Shown here one piece after another: positions 15,148 to 23,613 of a stretch of 42,410 nt of DNA. The notes below the pieces were generated by a model. It saw nothing but the letters and a program-made list of their open reading frames with translations. It did not search any database and was not told the origin of the DNA. The stretch lies in the NCBI GenBank assembly GCA_001801085.1, contig MGWR01000044.1, positions 1 through 42,410 of the forward strand. The letters are read 5' to 3'. Source of the DNA: Gallionellales bacterium GWA2_60_142 (GTDB taxonomy: Bacteria > Pseudomonadota > Gammaproteobacteria > Burkholderiales > Gallionellaceae). The position numbers were made by a program, and so were the translations under genes. How positions within the stretch are numbered: position 1 is the stretch's first letter; the number at the start of each line of letters is the position of its first letter.

Positions 15148-15179
15148 TCGGCCTTATGTGGAGCGCTACATAAGGCCGA
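15148..15179. repeat. Perfect 12-bp palindrome with 8-base loop
   Basis: TCGGCCTTATGT (15148-15159) and ACATAAGGCCGA (15168-15179) flank GGAGCGCT. It lies between the convergent dapB-like and glycosyltransferase genes, but no T-tract follows the stem on either strand, so it is not a standard intrinsic terminator. It may be a regulatory or recombination site or a Rho-independent-like processing hairpin; the role is unknown. Confidence 0.55.
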
Positions 15180-15271
15180 GGAGCGATCATTCTTAGCAAA
15201 CGAGATGATCATTTCCAACGGGGCGATATCAGCAACAAGCAATGCAACTCAGAATGACCGCTTTGGCCCGC

Positions 15272-16480
15272 TTACTTGTTGTCGGCGTCGACGGCCAGCC
15301 TGAGCATTTCGAAGATGTCCGGGATGGCCGCGCTCACCCGGTCCCAGTTCGGGATCAGCGGATTGCCCATCGGGTTTTCCACGAAGGCCTGCGATGCCAT
15401 GGCGATGGCTCTGGAGAACGCCTCCACCGCCTTGGCCTCTTCGTGCCGGTCGAAGGTCAGCCCGTTGATCATCGCGTCCGCCTCGTATTTCATCAGCGTA
15501 TCCTCGGCCTGCCGGAGATAGGTCACGATCAGCGACCTGAACATCCCTTCCGAGAAGACTACGCCGTCCGATGCCAGCGTGCGGAAGATGGATTTGCAGA
15601 TGTCCACCGACATCTTCATCAGCCCCTTCTCCGCGTCGTCCGCCGAGAGTATCTGGTGTTTGTGTTCGTAGGTCGTGGCGATGTCCACTTGGCATACCCG
15701 GCGCGGTGAATAGTTGCGGTACACCTCGGCCAGCGAACCGACCTCCAGCCCCCAGTCCGACGGGATGCGGTTGATGCGCGCCAGATCGGTGCTCATGCTG
15801 AACTCGCCGGCCAGCGAGTAGCGGAAGCTGTCGAGGAACGCCAGGAAGCCGTGCTGCCCGGTCAGTTGCTGTAGCGAGCGCACCAGCGGCGTCACCAGCA
15901 AGCGGGTCACGCGGCCGTTCATCTTGCTGGTCACCCGGCTGTAGTAGCCCTTGCAGAACACATAGTTCAGGTTGGGGTTGGCGACCGGATAGCAGAGTCG
16001 GCCGAGCAGTTCGCGGCTGTAGGTGACGATGTCGCAGTCGTGCAGCGCGATGACGTCCGACTTGCCGCGCGCCAGCACATAGCCGTAGGCCAGCCATGCC
16101 GAGCGCCCCTTGCCGCGCAGCCCCGCGTCCAGCCCGTTGCGCGTCAGCGTCTCGTACACCTCGCCGATGCGCTTGCCGTTGTTATGGATGATCTTCACCT
16201 CGGTCTGGATAGGCGACATGAATTCGCGCACGCGCCTGAAGTCGTCTTCCGTGGCCTGGTCGAGCGCGAGCACGATCTCGTTCAGGTACTTCACCTTGGA
16301 GAGCTCCTGCACGATGCCCGGCATCGCCGGCCCCTCGAACTCGGAATACAGCGCCGGCAGCACCAGCGCGATCGGCCGGGTCTTGGCGAAGCCGAGCAGT
16401 TCGGACTCCAGCCGCTCCAGCGAAGGCTGGCCCAACTGGTGCAGCGTCGTGATGATTCCGGTCTGGTAAAAGTCGGTCAT
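15272..16480 (-). CDS. Glycosyltransferase, glucosyl-3-phosphoglycerate synthase-like (GpgS/GT81 type)
   Basis: This 402-residue GT-A fold glycosyltransferase has the start PIALVLPALYSEFEG, EIVLALDQATEDDF, a donor-site GLRGKGRSAWLAYGY (Gly-Lys-Gly at 123-125), the metal-binding Asp148-Cys-Asp150 in VIALHDCDIVTYSRE, and a later SDWGLEVGSLAEVYRNY. This layout fits GpgS enzymes, which transfer glucose from a nucleotide sugar to 3-phosphoglycerate, the first step of glucosylglycerate synthesis. A fused phosphoglycosyl-phosphatase/glycerate kinase gene in the same operon supports this. The start at 16480 (MTDFYQTGI) has GGAGG nearby; the longer frame from 16573 does not. It is the last gene of a four-gene minus-strand operon. 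Sugar and acceptor are inferred. Confidence 0.7.
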   Translation of the reverse strand: MTDFYQTGIITTLHQLGQPSLERLESELLGFAKTRPIALVLPALYSEFEGPAMPGIVQELSKVKYLNEIVLALDQATEDDFRRVREFMSPIQTEVKIIHNNGKRIGEVYETLTRNGLDAGLRGKGRSAWLAYGYVLARGKSDVIALHDCDIVTYSRELLGRLCYPVANPNLNYVFCKGYYSRVTSKMNGRVTRLLVTPLVRSLQQLTGQHGFLAFLDSFRYSLAGEFSMSTDLARINRIPSDWGLEVGSLAEVYRNYSPRRVCQVDIATTYEHKHQILSADDAEKGLMKMSVDICKSIFRTLASDGVVFSEGMFRSLIVTYLRQAEDTLMKYEADAMINGLTFDRHEEAKAVEAFSRAIAMASQAFVENPMGNPLIPNWDRVSAAIPDIFEMLRLAVDADNK

Positions 16481-16493
16481 GGCACACCTCCGG

Positions 16494-17198
16494 TCAAATA
16501 TGTTCGATGTCGTCCTGATTCTCTTTCGGTTTTTCCTCAGCGATTTCCCGCTCGATGATCCGCTGGGCCGCACCGATGCCGCCCACGCCGAAAGCGATGG
16601 CGAGCGCGACCACGACCCCGCCGAACGTGATCGAGAAGGCGGCCAGCACGATGCTGGTGGCTATCTGCAACTGCTCCATGACCATCGCCAGAATCATCAG
16701 CATCAACAAGGCGCGTATGACTTCGCCCAGCAGCTTCGCGTAATGGAATCCAGCGTTCGCCGCGGCGATCAGCACGGCGCGGCTGACAAAACCGGAAACC
16801 ACATAACCGATCAGCAGGATCATCGTCGCCGAGAAGACGCGCGGCAGATAAGAGAAGAACTCGCCGACCATGCTGTCTATCGCCGCCACCCTGAGCGCGC
16901 TCAGGCCGACCATCAGCGTGACGATGGCCAGCATCCAGAACGCGACCGCGCCGACGACGACCGAAGGCTTGACCCACAGGTCGCCCTTGCGCATCAGCGT
17001 GGTGAAACCCATACGGTCAGACCAACTGTCGAAGCCGACCGCCGCCAGGAATTTCAGCAGGATCGCCCGCAGCAGCTTGGCCAGCAGCAGCCCGATCCCG
17101 ATGATCACCAGCATCGCCAGCAGGTTGGGCAGGAACTCCTTGAACCTGAGCAGCATTTCCTGCAACGGCTCCAGAATCAAATTGATAAAGTCCATCAT
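16494..17198 (-). CDS. Mechanosensitive-channel-like membrane protein (TM-helix repeat type)
   Basis: This protein of about 234 residues has four to five hydrophobic helices, for example LLAMLVIIGIGLLLAKLLRA and FSATMILLIGYVVSGFVSRA. It ends with a Gly-rich pore-like helix, VVALAIAFGVGGIGAAQRII, and a charged tail. The last helix resembles the TM-helix repeat found in small MscS-related proteins; no MscS beta domain follows. AAGGAG is placed before tandem ATGs (17198 and 17195). It sits between two glycosyltransferase genes, 19 bases downstream of one and 13 bases upstream of the other, so it belongs to the putative glycosylglycerate operon and may gate solute flow (inference). Confidence 0.7.
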   Translation of the reverse strand: MMDFINLILEPLQEMLLRFKEFLPNLLAMLVIIGIGLLLAKLLRAILLKFLAAVGFDSWSDRMGFTTLMRKGDLWVKPSVVVGAVAFWMLAIVTLMVGLSALRVAAIDSMVGEFFSYLPRVFSATMILLIGYVVSGFVSRAVLIAAANAGFHYAKLLGEVIRALLMLMILAMVMEQLQIATSIVLAAFSITFGGVVVALAIAFGVGGIGAAQRIIEREIAEEKPKENQDDIEHI

Positions 17199-17217
17199 GG
17201 TCGTCTCCTTGGTAACG

Positions 17218-18477
17218 TTATTTCCAGCGGGACAGCAAGTATTCCTTGCCGTTTTCAAAATCTTGGCAGAGCCGCTCGACGGCCTCCTCCGCCTCGTGCT
17301 GCGCCAGCGGTTCGACCTCGATCACGAACGCCGCGGTCTTGCCCATGTAAAGCGGCAGCAGCGACTTGATCAGATGCTCTCTGGGCAGCTTTCTCTGGTG
17401 GAAGGCAATGGCATAGTCGTACACGATCCGCGCCCACAGCCCGGTCGGGAAACGGAATTCCCCGTCGCCCGCTTCGCCCAGCCTCTCCACCTCCTGCAAG
17501 TCGCCCGCACCGAGGATGTCCATCCATATCTCGCGTAGGTTGACCAGCCCTTCCCTGAACACCTTCAGCATCCGCGCGGTGTTCACGTTCACATGCTCCA
17601 GCCCGACGGTGTACTCGAAGCCGAAGGTCGGCACCGGCTCGGAGCCGCGCACCGGCACCCATGCGTCGGCATATCCCTCCATCAGTTCAAAGGTCGCGCT
17701 GACCACTTGGTAGAGCATGTCGCCGAGGTCGGCGCCGGGATCCTTGGCGTCGTGTATCTTGGCGCCGAGGAAGGATTGCGCCACCTTGAATCCGTTGGCG
17801 ATGGCTGTGGTGGTCATCCAGATGTCGATGCCGAATCGGGCGACATCCGAGTCCCATACGTCCTTGGTCAGGTAGAACTGCGCCAGCTTGCCGGAGAATC
17901 CGAAATCGCCGCCGATGGGCTGGCGCACCTGCTTGCCGTAGAGCGCGCGGGTGAGCGGGTAGACGATGCTGTTGGTAATCGTGCCGTCGAACTTGTGGCG
18001 GTGGTAAAGCGGCGCGACATAGTCGAAGCCGCCGGAGAGCACCGGCTTGACCAGCAATTCGATCCACTCCGGCGTGATGCTCCTGAGGTCGGAGTCGATC
18101 ACCACGCAGGCCTTCGCATCCAGCATCCGGGCGACCTCGAAAATCGCGCGGAAGGCGCTGCCCTTGCCGGGAATGCCGGAGTAGGGGAAAGCCATTCTGG
18201 AAACCGGCGAGATGCGGTGATGCAGCAGGATGGCGTCGAAATCCGCGATCGAGGTGTTGCGCACGACCTCCATGGTGCCGTCACTGGAGCCGCCGTCCGA
18301 GTTCACGATCACCGCCCTGTGTTCGGGAAAGTATTTGGCGAGCCCGGCCTGCGTGGCGCGCACCACATGGCCGATAGTGCGCGCGTTGTTGAAGCTGGGG
18401 ATGCCGACGACGATATCGGCCCGCCCTGCCTCCTCGATCTGGCCTTGAACTTCGGCCCTGAATGTAACGGTGTCCAT
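17218..18477 (-). CDS. Glycosyltransferase, mannosylglycerate-synthase-like (GT2/GT78 layout)
   Basis: This 419-residue GT-A glycosyltransferase has the N-terminal VVGIPSFNNARTIGHVVRAT, VNSDGGSSDGTMEVV, the donor loop GIPGKGSAFRAIFEVA, the metal motif Asp128-Ser-Asp130 in CVVIDSDLRSI, then VRQPIGGDFGFSGKLAQF and FGIDIWMTTTAIANGFKVAQ with a later AKIHDAKDPG. The spacing of 'GKG', 'DxD', 'QP-x-GG-[DE]', 'GID' and the 'K-x-H' resembles mannosylglycerate synthase of Rhodothermus (GT78), judged from memory of that enzyme. That family transfers mannose to D-glycerate directly. Start: ATG at 18477 with GGAGG 11 bases upstream; a GTG at 18501 is an alternative. It lies in the operon with a GpgS-like enzyme and a glycerate kinase. 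Confidence 0.65.
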   Translation of the reverse strand: MDTVTFRAEVQGQIEEAGRADIVVGIPSFNNARTIGHVVRATQAGLAKYFPEHRAVIVNSDGGSSDGTMEVVRNTSIADFDAILLHHRISPVSRMAFPYSGIPGKGSAFRAIFEVARMLDAKACVVIDSDLRSITPEWIELLVKPVLSGGFDYVAPLYHRHKFDGTITNSIVYPLTRALYGKQVRQPIGGDFGFSGKLAQFYLTKDVWDSDVARFGIDIWMTTTAIANGFKVAQSFLGAKIHDAKDPGADLGDMLYQVVSATFELMEGYADAWVPVRGSEPVPTFGFEYTVGLEHVNVNTARMLKVFREGLVNLREIWMDILGAGDLQEVERLGEAGDGEFRFPTGLWARIVYDYAIAFHQRKLPREHLIKSLLPLYMGKTAAFVIEVEPLAQHEAEEAVERLCQDFENGKEYLLSRWK

Positions 18478-18524
18478 CGTCCAGTTTCCCTCCGCGTACA
18501 CGTCCCTGCTTCACGGCGAAGCAG

Positions 18525-20654
18525 CTATTCCTGCCTTTCCAGCAACAGCAATTGCATATCCATCACATTGGTTCCGGTCGGCCCGGTGAACAGATGGCTG
18601 CGCCTTTTCAGGCGGGTATCGCATGCCCGGAAGAAAGCATAGGAATCGTTGCCTTCGAGATACCCCGCGAGATCGATACCCAGCGAGCGCGCCAGCGCCG
18701 CAGTGCGCCCGTCCACCAGCGCCCCGGCCGCATCGGTCGGCCCATCGCTGCCGTCGGTTCCGGCGGACAGCAATGCCACGCCCTCCTGCCCTTCGATTTC
18801 CAGCGCAAAGGCCAGCGCGAGTTCCTGGTTCCTGCCGCCCTTGCCGTTGCCCGTGACGACGACGGTGGTCTCGCCGCCGCTGATCAGGCAACGGCGTTCG
18901 CCCGGCCGCATCCCGGCCAGCGTGTCGCGCGCGGTCTGCGCCAGGAATCGGGCGGCGGCGCGGACATCGCCCTGAAGCTCGGCGGTGAGAATCTGCGCCG
19001 GAAGACCCGATTGCTTGGCTCGTTCCGCCGCCGCTTCGAGCGCCAGCCCGAGCGCGCCGACGATGACGTTGCGCGTGCACTCCAGACAGCGGTCGCCCTC
19101 TTTCACCGTTTCGGCGATCAACCCGTCCATCCCCTTTTGCAGGTGGGCGACAACGCGCGGCGGCAGTTTTTCCTCCAGCCGGTATTTCGCGATCACCGCC
19201 TGCGCGTCGCCGAACGTCGAGCCATCCGGCGCGGTCGGCCCGGAGGCGATCACGTCCAACCGGTCGCCGATGACATCGGACAGCAGCAGCGCGAGCAGTT
19301 GCGCCGGGTATGCCGCCTGCGCCAACCTGCCGCCCTTCACGGCGGAAAGATGCTTGCGCACGGCGTTCAGCTCGCCGATGCCGGCCCCCGCCTTCATCAG
19401 CAGTTCGGTCGTCTGCTGCTTGTCCTGCAGCGTCACGCCTTCGGCGGGCGCGACCAGCAGCGCTGAACCGCCGCCCGAAATCAGGCAGAGCACCAGCGTC
19501 TTTTCGTCGGCGGCGCGCATCATGTCCAGCAGCCGCCGCGCGCCCTCCGCCCCGGCCTCGTCCGGGACCGGATGCGCGCCCTCCACCTGCTCGACGATCT
19601 TCAGCGGCAGCTTGTGGCCTTCCTTCACGACGATCAGCCCGGCGGAGATGCGCGCGCCGAGCAGCGTCTCGACGGCCTGCGCCATGCGCGCCGCGGCCTT
19701 GCCTGCGCCGACCACGACGATGCGCTCGAACACATCCAGCTCATAGCTGTTGCCGCCCGCAAGCAGGCATCCGTTCTCGACCCTGGCGAAGCTGAGCACC
19801 GCACGGTAGGGATCGACGGCGGCGAGCGCGGCATCGAATATCTCCCGCAAAGGGCCATCGCAGGACAGCAAGCGCAACACCGCCTCGTTCCAGCCGGCCG
19901 GACCGGGCAGTTGCGTCTCGATCAGGCCGGGCGCGGAAATACGCGCATCGCGGCTGCCGTCGTCGTGCATCACCCGCACCGGCTTATCCACCGCCTGCAA
20001 CATTTGCAGGTCGTTCAGGCTGTCGCCGAGGCCTATGCTGGCGACGACGCCGTAGCGTTTTGCGTAGAGCGCTTTCAGCAGGTTCACGGCGCGGCCCTTG
20101 TCGTGCCTGCCCATGATGTGGAACAGCCGCCCCTCGGTCCAGCTCAGCCCGGCTTGCTCTATCGCGCGCAAAAAGCCTGCGTCGGGCGCGCCGTCGAACA
20201 CGAAAGGCTCGTCGAAATCGCGCTGCCGCGCGCGCCGCGCATCCTCCGCCCCGAGTCCGGTCAGCGCGGCCACCTCGTCCGCCGTCATGTCGCCGAAGCC
20301 GCGCGCCCGTACCCGCAATTCGTCGCGCAAACGAACGAAGATGCGGCGTATCTCCGCATAGGGCGTGCCGAGGGAGATCAGCCGGTAATCGCCGCAGTCC
20401 ACGGCATCGGCGGTGTCAGCAAAATATCCCTGCGGGATGAAGATGCCGCCGCCGTTTTCGACGATGAAGGGATGCTCGTTGCCCAACTGCCCGCGGACGA
20501 CTTCCATCTCCGCACGCGTCTTGCTGGAACACAGGATCAGCGGGATATCGCTCGCCCGCACCAGATTCAGCGCGGGCAACGCCGGCTCGAAGGAATACCT
20601 CACGGCATCGAGCAGCGTTCCATCCAGATCGGTAATGATGATCGTCTTGGTCAT
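18525..20654 (-). CDS. Fusion: mannosyl/glucosyl-3-phosphoglycerate phosphatase (HAD) + glycerate kinase (GK-II/MOFRL)
   Basis: This 709-residue protein has two full enzyme halves. Residues 1 to about 255 are a HAD phosphatase of the MPGP/YedP type: IIITDLDGTLLDAV (Asp9, Asp11), PLILCSSKTRAEME, VENGGGIFIP, RDFDEPF, IMGRHDKGRAV (Lys186), SIGLGDSLNDLQML (Asp211, Asp215). Residues about 268-709 are a class II glycerate kinase: IVVVGAGKAAARMAQA, AHPVPDEAG, CLISGGGSALLV, GELNAVRKHLSAVKGG, LLSDVIGDRLDVIASGPTAP, CLISGGETTVVVTGNGKGGR, SAGTDGSDGPTDAAG and FTGPTGTNVMD. The halves follow with little linker. The kinase could make phosphoglycerate as acceptor and the phosphatase remove the phosphate after glycosylation. 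It is the first gene of the operon, preceded by AGGAA. Both active sites look intact. Confidence 0.85.
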   Translation of the reverse strand: MTKTIIITDLDGTLLDAVRYSFEPALPALNLVRASDIPLILCSSKTRAEMEVVRGQLGNEHPFIVENGGGIFIPQGYFADTADAVDCGDYRLISLGTPYAEIRRIFVRLRDELRVRARGFGDMTADEVAALTGLGAEDARRARQRDFDEPFVFDGAPDAGFLRAIEQAGLSWTEGRLFHIMGRHDKGRAVNLLKALYAKRYGVVASIGLGDSLNDLQMLQAVDKPVRVMHDDGSRDARISAPGLIETQLPGPAGWNEAVLRLLSCDGPLREIFDAALAAVDPYRAVLSFARVENGCLLAGGNSYELDVFERIVVVGAGKAAARMAQAVETLLGARISAGLIVVKEGHKLPLKIVEQVEGAHPVPDEAGAEGARRLLDMMRAADEKTLVLCLISGGGSALLVAPAEGVTLQDKQQTTELLMKAGAGIGELNAVRKHLSAVKGGRLAQAAYPAQLLALLLSDVIGDRLDVIASGPTAPDGSTFGDAQAVIAKYRLEEKLPPRVVAHLQKGMDGLIAETVKEGDRCLECTRNVIVGALGLALEAAAERAKQSGLPAQILTAELQGDVRAAARFLAQTARDTLAGMRPGERRCLISGGETTVVVTGNGKGGRNQELALAFALEIEGQEGVALLSAGTDGSDGPTDAAGALVDGRTAALARSLGIDLAGYLEGNDSYAFFRACDTRLKRRSHLFTGPTGTNVMDMQLLLLERQE

Positions 20655-20775
20655 GCCGGGATTCCTGTCGCCGGGTTCCTATCGTCGGAGATCTCCAGCG
20701 GAGACCCCGCCAGAGCGAAAGGCATGCTGTCATGCTTCGCCGAACCGGGTCAATCAGGCTTTCCCTCTATATGAG

Positions 20776-20805
20776 AAGGCCGCGCCCTACTTGGGGCACG
20801 GCCTT
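20776..20805 (-). terminator. Hairpin after the P-type ATPase gene, possible terminator
   Basis: AAGGCCGCGCCC and GGGGCACGGCCTT form a long, nearly perfect stem 18 bases beyond the ATPase stop and well before the fusion-gene start. No clear T-tract follows, so it is at most a weak or Rho-assisted terminator. Confidence 0.4.
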
Positions 20806-20823
20806 CCGGTACGTACGGAGTCG

Positions 20824-23532
20824 TCAGGTCTTGCGGTTACTGAGCAGCCGCTTCTCGATCTCGATCACGACGAACAGCAGCACGCCGAAGCCTGCGATCA
20901 ATCCCCAGGCCGCCGCGTCCAGCGCGACCACGCCGAACAGTTTATGCATGAACGGCAGGTAGGTGAACGCCGCCTGAATGACCACCAGAACTCCGATGCT
21001 GAGCAGCACGTAGCGGTTGCCGGTGAAGTCCTGCCAGGTCCGCACCGGCCCCAGCAGATAGCGGCAGTTGAACAGGTAGGCGATTTCGCCCATCACCAGC
21101 GCGTTGACCGCAACGGTGCGCGCGGTCTCCAGGCTGTCGCCGCGCGCGAGCTCCCACAGAAACAGGGCGACCACGCCCACGGTGAGCAGCGCCGAGACGA
21201 AGGTTATGCGCCAGATCATGAAGCCGGACAAGATACGTTCGGTTGCCGCGCGCGGCGCGCGGCGCATCACGTCCGGTTCGGCTTTTTCGAACGACAGCGC
21301 CAGCGCCAGCGTGACCGCGCTCACCATGTTCACCCACAGGATCTGCACCGGCGTGATCGGCAGCACCATGCCGAACAGGATCGCGATCAGCACGACGCCG
21401 GCCTCGCCGCCGTTGGTCGGGATGATGAACACGATGGCTTTCCTGATGTTGTCGTACACGGTGCGGCCTTCCTGCACCGCGTGGGCGATAGTGGCGAAGT
21501 TGTCGTCGGCCAGCACCATCTCCGCCGCTTCCTTGGCGACTTCCGTGCCCTTCATGCCCATCGCCACGCCGATGTCGGCGCGCTTCAGCGCGGGCGCGTC
21601 GTTCACACCGTCGCCGGTCATCGCGACGATTTCGCCGTTGGCCTGCATCGCGGTGACCAGCCTCAGCTTGTGTTCCGGGCTGGCGCGCGCGAACACGTCG
21701 ACATCGCGCACCGCCTGGCGCAGCGCATCGTCATCCAGCGCGTCGATCTCCACGCCGGTCAGGGCTTGGTCGTTGCCGATGCCGATCTGCGCCGCAATCG
21801 CGCGCGCGGTGTCGGCGTGGTCGCCGGTAATCATCTTGACGCGTATGCCCGCAGCTTTACAGTCGCGCACTGCGGCGATGGCCTCCTCGCGCGGCGGATC
21901 GCTGATGCCCACCATGCCCAGCAGCGTGTAGCCGCTCTGCATGTCGTCGAAATTCAGTTCGCGCTGGCCGTGATCGACGGCTTTCATCGCCAGCGCCAGC
22001 ACGCGCTGGCCGAGCGCACCGGTCTCGGCCATTTGCGCGTGCCAGTACGGCAAATCGAGCGGCGTATCTTTGCCCGCGCCGCGCTGCTTGTCGCACATCG
22101 CCAGCACCTGTTCGACCGCACCCTTCACGAAGACGAAGGCATGCCCCGCATGGTCGTGGTGCAGCGTCGCCATGAAGCGATGTTCGGATTCGAACGGGAT
22201 GTGGTCGGTGCGCGGCAATGCGCCATGCTCGAATGACGCATCCATGCCCGCCTTCAACGCCAGCGGAATCAGCGCGCCCTCGGTCGGATCGCCCGCGATA
22301 TGCCATTGCCCTTCTGCTTCGTTCAGCGCGGCGTCGTTGCACAGCAGGCCCGCGCGAAACAGATCCATCGCCCCGGGATGATCGGCGATGTTCGTCTCCT
22401 TGCCGCCGATAGCAAATCCGCCATGCGGCGCGTAGCCAGCGCCGCTGACCTCGAACACCTGCGTCGCGACGATCACCCGCTGCACGGTCATCTCGTTCCT
22501 GGTCAACGTGCCGGTCTTGTCGGTGCAGATGACGGTCACCGAACCCAGCGCCTCCACCGCAGGCAGGCGGCGCACGATGGCGCTGCGCTTCGCCATGCGC
22601 TGCACGCCGAGCGCCAGCGTGATGGTCAGCACCGCGGGCAAGCCTTCCGGGATCGCCGCGACCGCCATGCTGACCGCCGCGAGGAACATGTCGCCGAGGC
22701 CGAAGTTATGCACCAGCCAGCCGAACAAGAACGAGACTGCGGCCAGCGACATGATCGCGACGGTCAGCCAGCGCCCGAACGCCTCCATCTGGCGCAGCAG
22801 CGGCGTGGTCATGCTCTGCACATCTTCCAGCATCGCGCTGATGCGCCCGATCTCGGTGTCGTCGGCGGTAGCCGCCACCACGCCCATGCCCTGCCCGTAC
22901 ACCACCAGCGTGCTGGAATAAGCCATGCAGTAGCGGTCGCCCAGCACGGCTCGCGCATCTACCGCAGCGGGACTTTTTTCGACGGCGGTGGATTCGCCGG
23001 TCAGCGCGGCTTCTTCGATGCGCAGGTTTTTCGCGTTCAACAAGCGCAGATCGGCAGGCACCTTGTCGCCGGATTGCAACAGCACGATGTCGCCGGGCGT
23101 CAGCGTCTCCGCCGCGACGACGATACGTTTGCCCTCGCGCAACACGGTAGCCTCGGGCGACAGCATGCGGCGGATCGCCTCCATCGCCTGCTCCGCCTTG
23201 CCCTCCTGGAGGAAGCCGATGATCGCGTTGATCACCACCACGCCGACGATCACCGCGGTGTCCACCCAATGCGCGAGCAGCGCAGTGACGACAGCGGCGG
23301 CCAGCAGCACGTAGATCAGCACGTTGTGGAATTGCAGCAGGAAACGCATCAGCGGCCCGCGCCGATGCGGCGGCGTCAGCCGGTTCGGGCCGTATTGCTG
23401 CAAACGTTTTGCAGCGTCGTCCGCAGACAGACCGTCGGGGTGTGCCTCAAGAGATAAAAGCACTTCCTGTGCGGACAGGCTGTACCAGTCGCGCCCGGAA
23501 ATCCCCGGAGAAGTATTACTGGTATTGGCCAT
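20824..23532 (-). CDS. P-type cation-transporting ATPase (Ca2+/Na+-like, type II)
   Basis: This is an inner-membrane cation pump of about 902 residues. The N-terminal cation-ATPase domain (YSLSAQEVLLSLEAHPDGLS, YGPNRLTPP) is followed by the actuator motif EAALTGESTAVEKS, the membrane motif VAAIPEGLPAVLTITLALG (PEGL, typical of type II pumps), the phosphorylation site VICTDKTGTLTRNEMTVQR, and the hinge VAMTGDGVNDAPALKRADIG. A C-terminal set of four to six helices completes the fold, so the gene looks full-length. The start at 23532 (MANTSNTS) has AAGGA at proper spacing; ATGs further upstream do not. There are no heavy-metal CPC or HMA motifs. Ca2+, Na+/K+ or Mg2+ transport is possible; the neighbourhood suggests ion homeostasis during osmotic stress. 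Confidence 0.92.
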   Translation of the reverse strand: MANTSNTSPGISGRDWYSLSAQEVLLSLEAHPDGLSADDAAKRLQQYGPNRLTPPHRRGPLMRFLLQFHNVLIYVLLAAAVVTALLAHWVDTAVIVGVVVINAIIGFLQEGKAEQAMEAIRRMLSPEATVLREGKRIVVAAETLTPGDIVLLQSGDKVPADLRLLNAKNLRIEEAALTGESTAVEKSPAAVDARAVLGDRYCMAYSSTLVVYGQGMGVVAATADDTEIGRISAMLEDVQSMTTPLLRQMEAFGRWLTVAIMSLAAVSFLFGWLVHNFGLGDMFLAAVSMAVAAIPEGLPAVLTITLALGVQRMAKRSAIVRRLPAVEALGSVTVICTDKTGTLTRNEMTVQRVIVATQVFEVSGAGYAPHGGFAIGGKETNIADHPGAMDLFRAGLLCNDAALNEAEGQWHIAGDPTEGALIPLALKAGMDASFEHGALPRTDHIPFESEHRFMATLHHDHAGHAFVFVKGAVEQVLAMCDKQRGAGKDTPLDLPYWHAQMAETGALGQRVLALAMKAVDHGQRELNFDDMQSGYTLLGMVGISDPPREEAIAAVRDCKAAGIRVKMITGDHADTARAIAAQIGIGNDQALTGVEIDALDDDALRQAVRDVDVFARASPEHKLRLVTAMQANGEIVAMTGDGVNDAPALKRADIGVAMGMKGTEVAKEAAEMVLADDNFATIAHAVQEGRTVYDNIRKAIVFIIPTNGGEAGVVLIAILFGMVLPITPVQILWVNMVSAVTLALALSFEKAEPDVMRRAPRAATERILSGFMIWRITFVSALLTVGVVALFLWELARGDSLETARTVAVNALVMGEIAYLFNCRYLLGPVRTWQDFTGNRYVLLSIGVLVVIQAAFTYLPFMHKLFGVVALDAAAWGLIAGFGVLLFVVIEIEKRLLSNRKT

Positions 23533-23613
23533 TTCCATCGTCCTTTCAGATCGGATGAGAACCTGACTCCATACTACCATCGCATCGGCGATGTTCTGCC
23601 GCACTGCGGTCGT

